From Vicia villosa (Eukaryota > Streptophyta > Magnoliopsida > Fabales > Fabaceae), in NCBI RefSeq assembly GCF_029867415.1, contig NC_081185.1:118213987-118277986 (forward strand): 64,000 bases of DNA, in the 5' to 3' direction. The notes beneath the pieces were generated by a model that saw nothing but the letters and a program-made list of their open reading frames with translations, was not told the origin of the DNA and searched no databases. Shown here piece by piece: positions 61,601-64,000 of the stretch. How positions within the stretch are numbered: the first letter of the stretch is position 1; every line of letters starts with the position of its first letter. The translations under genes were made by a program, and so were the position numbers.

Positions 61601-64000
61601 ATGCCTTCAACAAAGTATGAGATTGAAAAGTTCACCAGAGTGAATGATTTCAGTCTGTGGCGCTTGAACACGAAAGCCTTACTAGTTAGAAAAGTTGTTT
61701 GGAAGCGTTGAAGGGAGCGACGACTATGGAAACTGCATTAACGGAAACAGAGAAGACGACCATGATCGAAAAACACACAGTGCAATTTTATTGAGCCTTG
61801 GTGATAAGTTTGTCCGGCAGGTATCAAAGGAGACGACAACACCAGGGTTATGGGTGAAACTTGAAAGTTTGTACATGACCAAATCGCTGGTAAATCGACT
61901 CTACATGAAGCAAACTTTGTATTCATTTAAGATGATTGAAGACAAAGTGTTGGATGAGCAATTGATATGTTCAACAAGCTGATTCTTGATCTTGAAAATA
62001 TTGATCTAAAGATCGATGATGAAGTTCAAGTGTTGTTACTATTGTGCGCTTTGCCTCGATCACATGCTCACTTCAAAGAAACTCTCTTGTATGGAAGGGA
62101 GTCCCTGACCTTTGAAGAATTTCAATCATCCCTGTATTCTAAGGACTTGAACAAACAAAAGGAGCATAAACCTTCGATTGTTGATGAAGATTTGGCCGTT
62201 AAGGGAAAATTCTTGCAAAAAGGATGGTAAGTTCGACAAGAAGAAAGGCTAATGTCAGCAGAAGTCTTACAGTGGCGAAGCATCTGGCATTCGATGCTAT
62301 CATTGTAAGAAGGAGGGTCACACAAGAAAGATGTGCCCTGAACATGGAGGTAAGGAAAATGACAACACAACCATAGTTCAAGATGATTTCGAATCATCTG
62401 ATGTTCTTGTGGTTTCGAGTAGTGACTCCAAGAAGGAGTGGATTATGGATTCAGGTTGCACTTGGCACATGACTTCAAACAAAGACTTGTTTGAGTAATT
62501 ATGTGATCAAGATGGTGGATATGTATTACTGGGAGACAACAAAGCTTGCAAGATTGCAGGTGTTGGATCTGTGAGATTCAAGCTCCCTGATGAGTTAATA
62601 AAGTTGTTCACTGAAGTCAGGTATGTTTGTGACTTGAAGAGAAATTTGCTTTCTCTTGGTGAATTCGACAAGAAAGGATATGCTTTCAAATGAGAGAAAA
62701 GTATCCTAAGAGTCATGAAGTGTTCGAAGGAAGTCTTGAGAGGCGTGAAGAAACAAGGATTGTATACCCTTGAGGTTGAAGTTGTAAGTGGTTCGACTAA
62801 TGTTGCATCCACAAAACCTTTGTCAAAGAAAGAAATCGGGCACATGAGATTGAGCCATATCATTGAAAGGGGTATGGTCTAATTAGGGAAACAAAATCAT
62901 CTTGGTGGAGACAAAGTTGAAATGCTAAAGTTTTATGAACCCTGTGTACTTTGAAAATCTTGCAGAGTGAAGTTCAACAAAGGCAAATAAAGAACACGTG
63001 GATCCCTTGATTATATCCATGTTGATCTTTGGGTGCTTGCAAGGTGTCCATCATATTCAAGAGCGAGGTATTTTCTATCTATATTAGATGATTATTCCAG
63101 AAAATTATGGGTATTCATCCAGAAGACTAAGGATGAAACTTTTGAGAATTTCAAATTTTGGAAGACTCTAGTCGAAAATTAGACTGGTAGAAAGGTCAAG
63201 AGGTTGAGAACCGACAATGTCCTTGAGTTTTGCAATGAGGCGTTAGACAGTTTTTGTGTTGCATCTGGTATTGCAAGGCACATAACTACTGTAGGTACTC
63301 CACAACAAAATGGTTTAACTGAAAGGTTTAATCGAACTATTTTATAGAGAGTCAGATGCATGTTGACTAGTGCTGGGTTGAATAAGGTATTTTGGGCTGA
63401 GGCTGTTTCGACAACAATATATCTGATAAACAGATGTCTTTCGACTGTGTTAGTTATGAAGACACCTAAAAAAGTTTGGTCGGGACATCCACCAAATCTC
63501 GACAAACTGAGAGTATTTAGTTGCGTAGCCTATGCTCACATTAGGCAAGACAAGGTCGGACCTAAAGCTCTGAAATGCATGTTCATGGGATACCCTGAAG
63601 AAGTCAAAACTTATAGGCTATGGTGCCTAGAGCCAGGTCACAGGAGGAGTATCATCAGTCGAGATGTAATTTTCAATGAAGCTGAAATTGCTTTTAAGAA
63701 AACTAGTAATGCTGGTCGAAGTGCAGAAGAGCTGGAACATGAAGAGATTCTTGTTGAGGTGGAGCATATTGATGTTGAATTGCATAATCCAAATGAAGTC
63801 GAATAAGGAGCAGAAGATGCTGATGAAACTGAGGAAGTTGTCGATGACTACCTACTGTCGAGAGACAGGTCGAGAAGAGTCATTAAGCCACCTCATAGAA
63901 TTGGTTATGCAGATCTCATAGCTTATGCCTTAATCTCTGCAAGTGAAGTTCTAGACGAAGAACCCATAGACTATAAGGAAGTTATGAGGAGTCGAAATAA
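61601..64000 (+). pseudogene. Ty1-copia gag-protease-integrase, truncated by window end
   Basis: The order is as in copia. Gag starts MPSTKYEIEKFTRVNDFSLW, then WVKLESLYMTKSLVNRLYMK and LLLCALPRSHAHFKETLLYG. A CCHC zinc knuckle, CYHCKKEGHTRKMC, lies at about 62290-62335. Protease WIMDSGCTWHMTSN has the active-site DSG at about 62443. GAG-pre-integrase GHMRLSHIIERGM follows. Integrase shows its Asp in YIHVDLWV, the second Asp in RLRTDNVLEFCNEA and the Glu in TPQQNGLTERFNRT. A C-terminal piece reads PPNLDKLRVFSCVAYAHIRQ and EVKTYRLWCLEPGHRRSIIS. RT has not begun by 64000. Several stops and shifts (for example near 61707, 62498, 63180 and 63345) make it inactive, but it is much better preserved than the other copia copies. 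Confidence 0.9.

Overview
This window is plant nuclear DNA. It has GT-AG introns, about five host genes, and DNA otherwise made of layered, decayed transposable elements. The gene sequences and the repeat types (SIRE/Maximus-like and Ogre-like LTR sequence, GRF and plant-mobile-domain fragments, many hAT/Mutator MITEs) suggest a legume, probably of the vicioid clade (Pisum/Vicia/Lathyrus/Medicago relatives). That is inference from recognition, not from a database search. Many apparent ORFs are shadows or repeat translation and are left out.

Layout. 1-2340: decayed Ty1-copia RT/RNase H and probable 3' sequence. 2375-4275: Mutator transposase ends (+) facing a GRF zinc-finger fragment (-). 4417-8419: three related hAT MITEs, a SIRE-like remnant, a (TA)n tract and a SINE. 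8844-10520: a Mutator MITE full of a 14-bp palindrome, and a Mutator gene fragment. 11121-14909 (-): intact 14-coding-exon gene for V-ATPase subunit B. 15240-18960: MITEs and a broken CACTA transposase. 19348-21395 (-): PP2C phosphatase of the D-clade type. 22292-25231: a 2-kb Mutator-like element with a hAT element inserted in its target duplication. 26500-28040: LINE RT remnant. 28343-31578 (-): TRAPPC2L gene. 32230-33570: truncated LTR containing the end of a CACTA-like element that itself contains a hAT element. 34047-36059 (+): acid lipase copy 1. 36399-37353: TRIM with three LTRs. 38861-47500: gypsy/CACTA/LINE remnants, including a complete solo LTR. 47553-51424: LTR retrotransposon with 5-bp TSDs. 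51901-53867 (+): acid lipase copy 2. 56476-56853 (-): DUF1279/FAM210-like gene. 57077-58699: non-autonomous Helitron. 59208-60600 (-): plant mobile domain pseudogene. 61152-64000: Ty1-copia element with 5' LTR, gag, protease and integrase, cut by the window edge.

The host genes are unrelated housekeeping or signalling functions (vacuolar proton pumping, protein dephosphorylation, vesicle tethering, lipid hydrolysis, a mitochondrial-type membrane protein). They do not form a pathway. The two lipases are the only clear paralogues. They share exon structure and flanks, including the 3' end of one LTR family upstream, so that LTR probably predates the duplication.

I found no convincing new defence or metabolic system. 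The most unusual content is the transposon archaeology: nested insertions with readable target-site duplications, a small conserved-looking ORF inside a Mutator element, and a possible splice-site shift between the two lipase copies.
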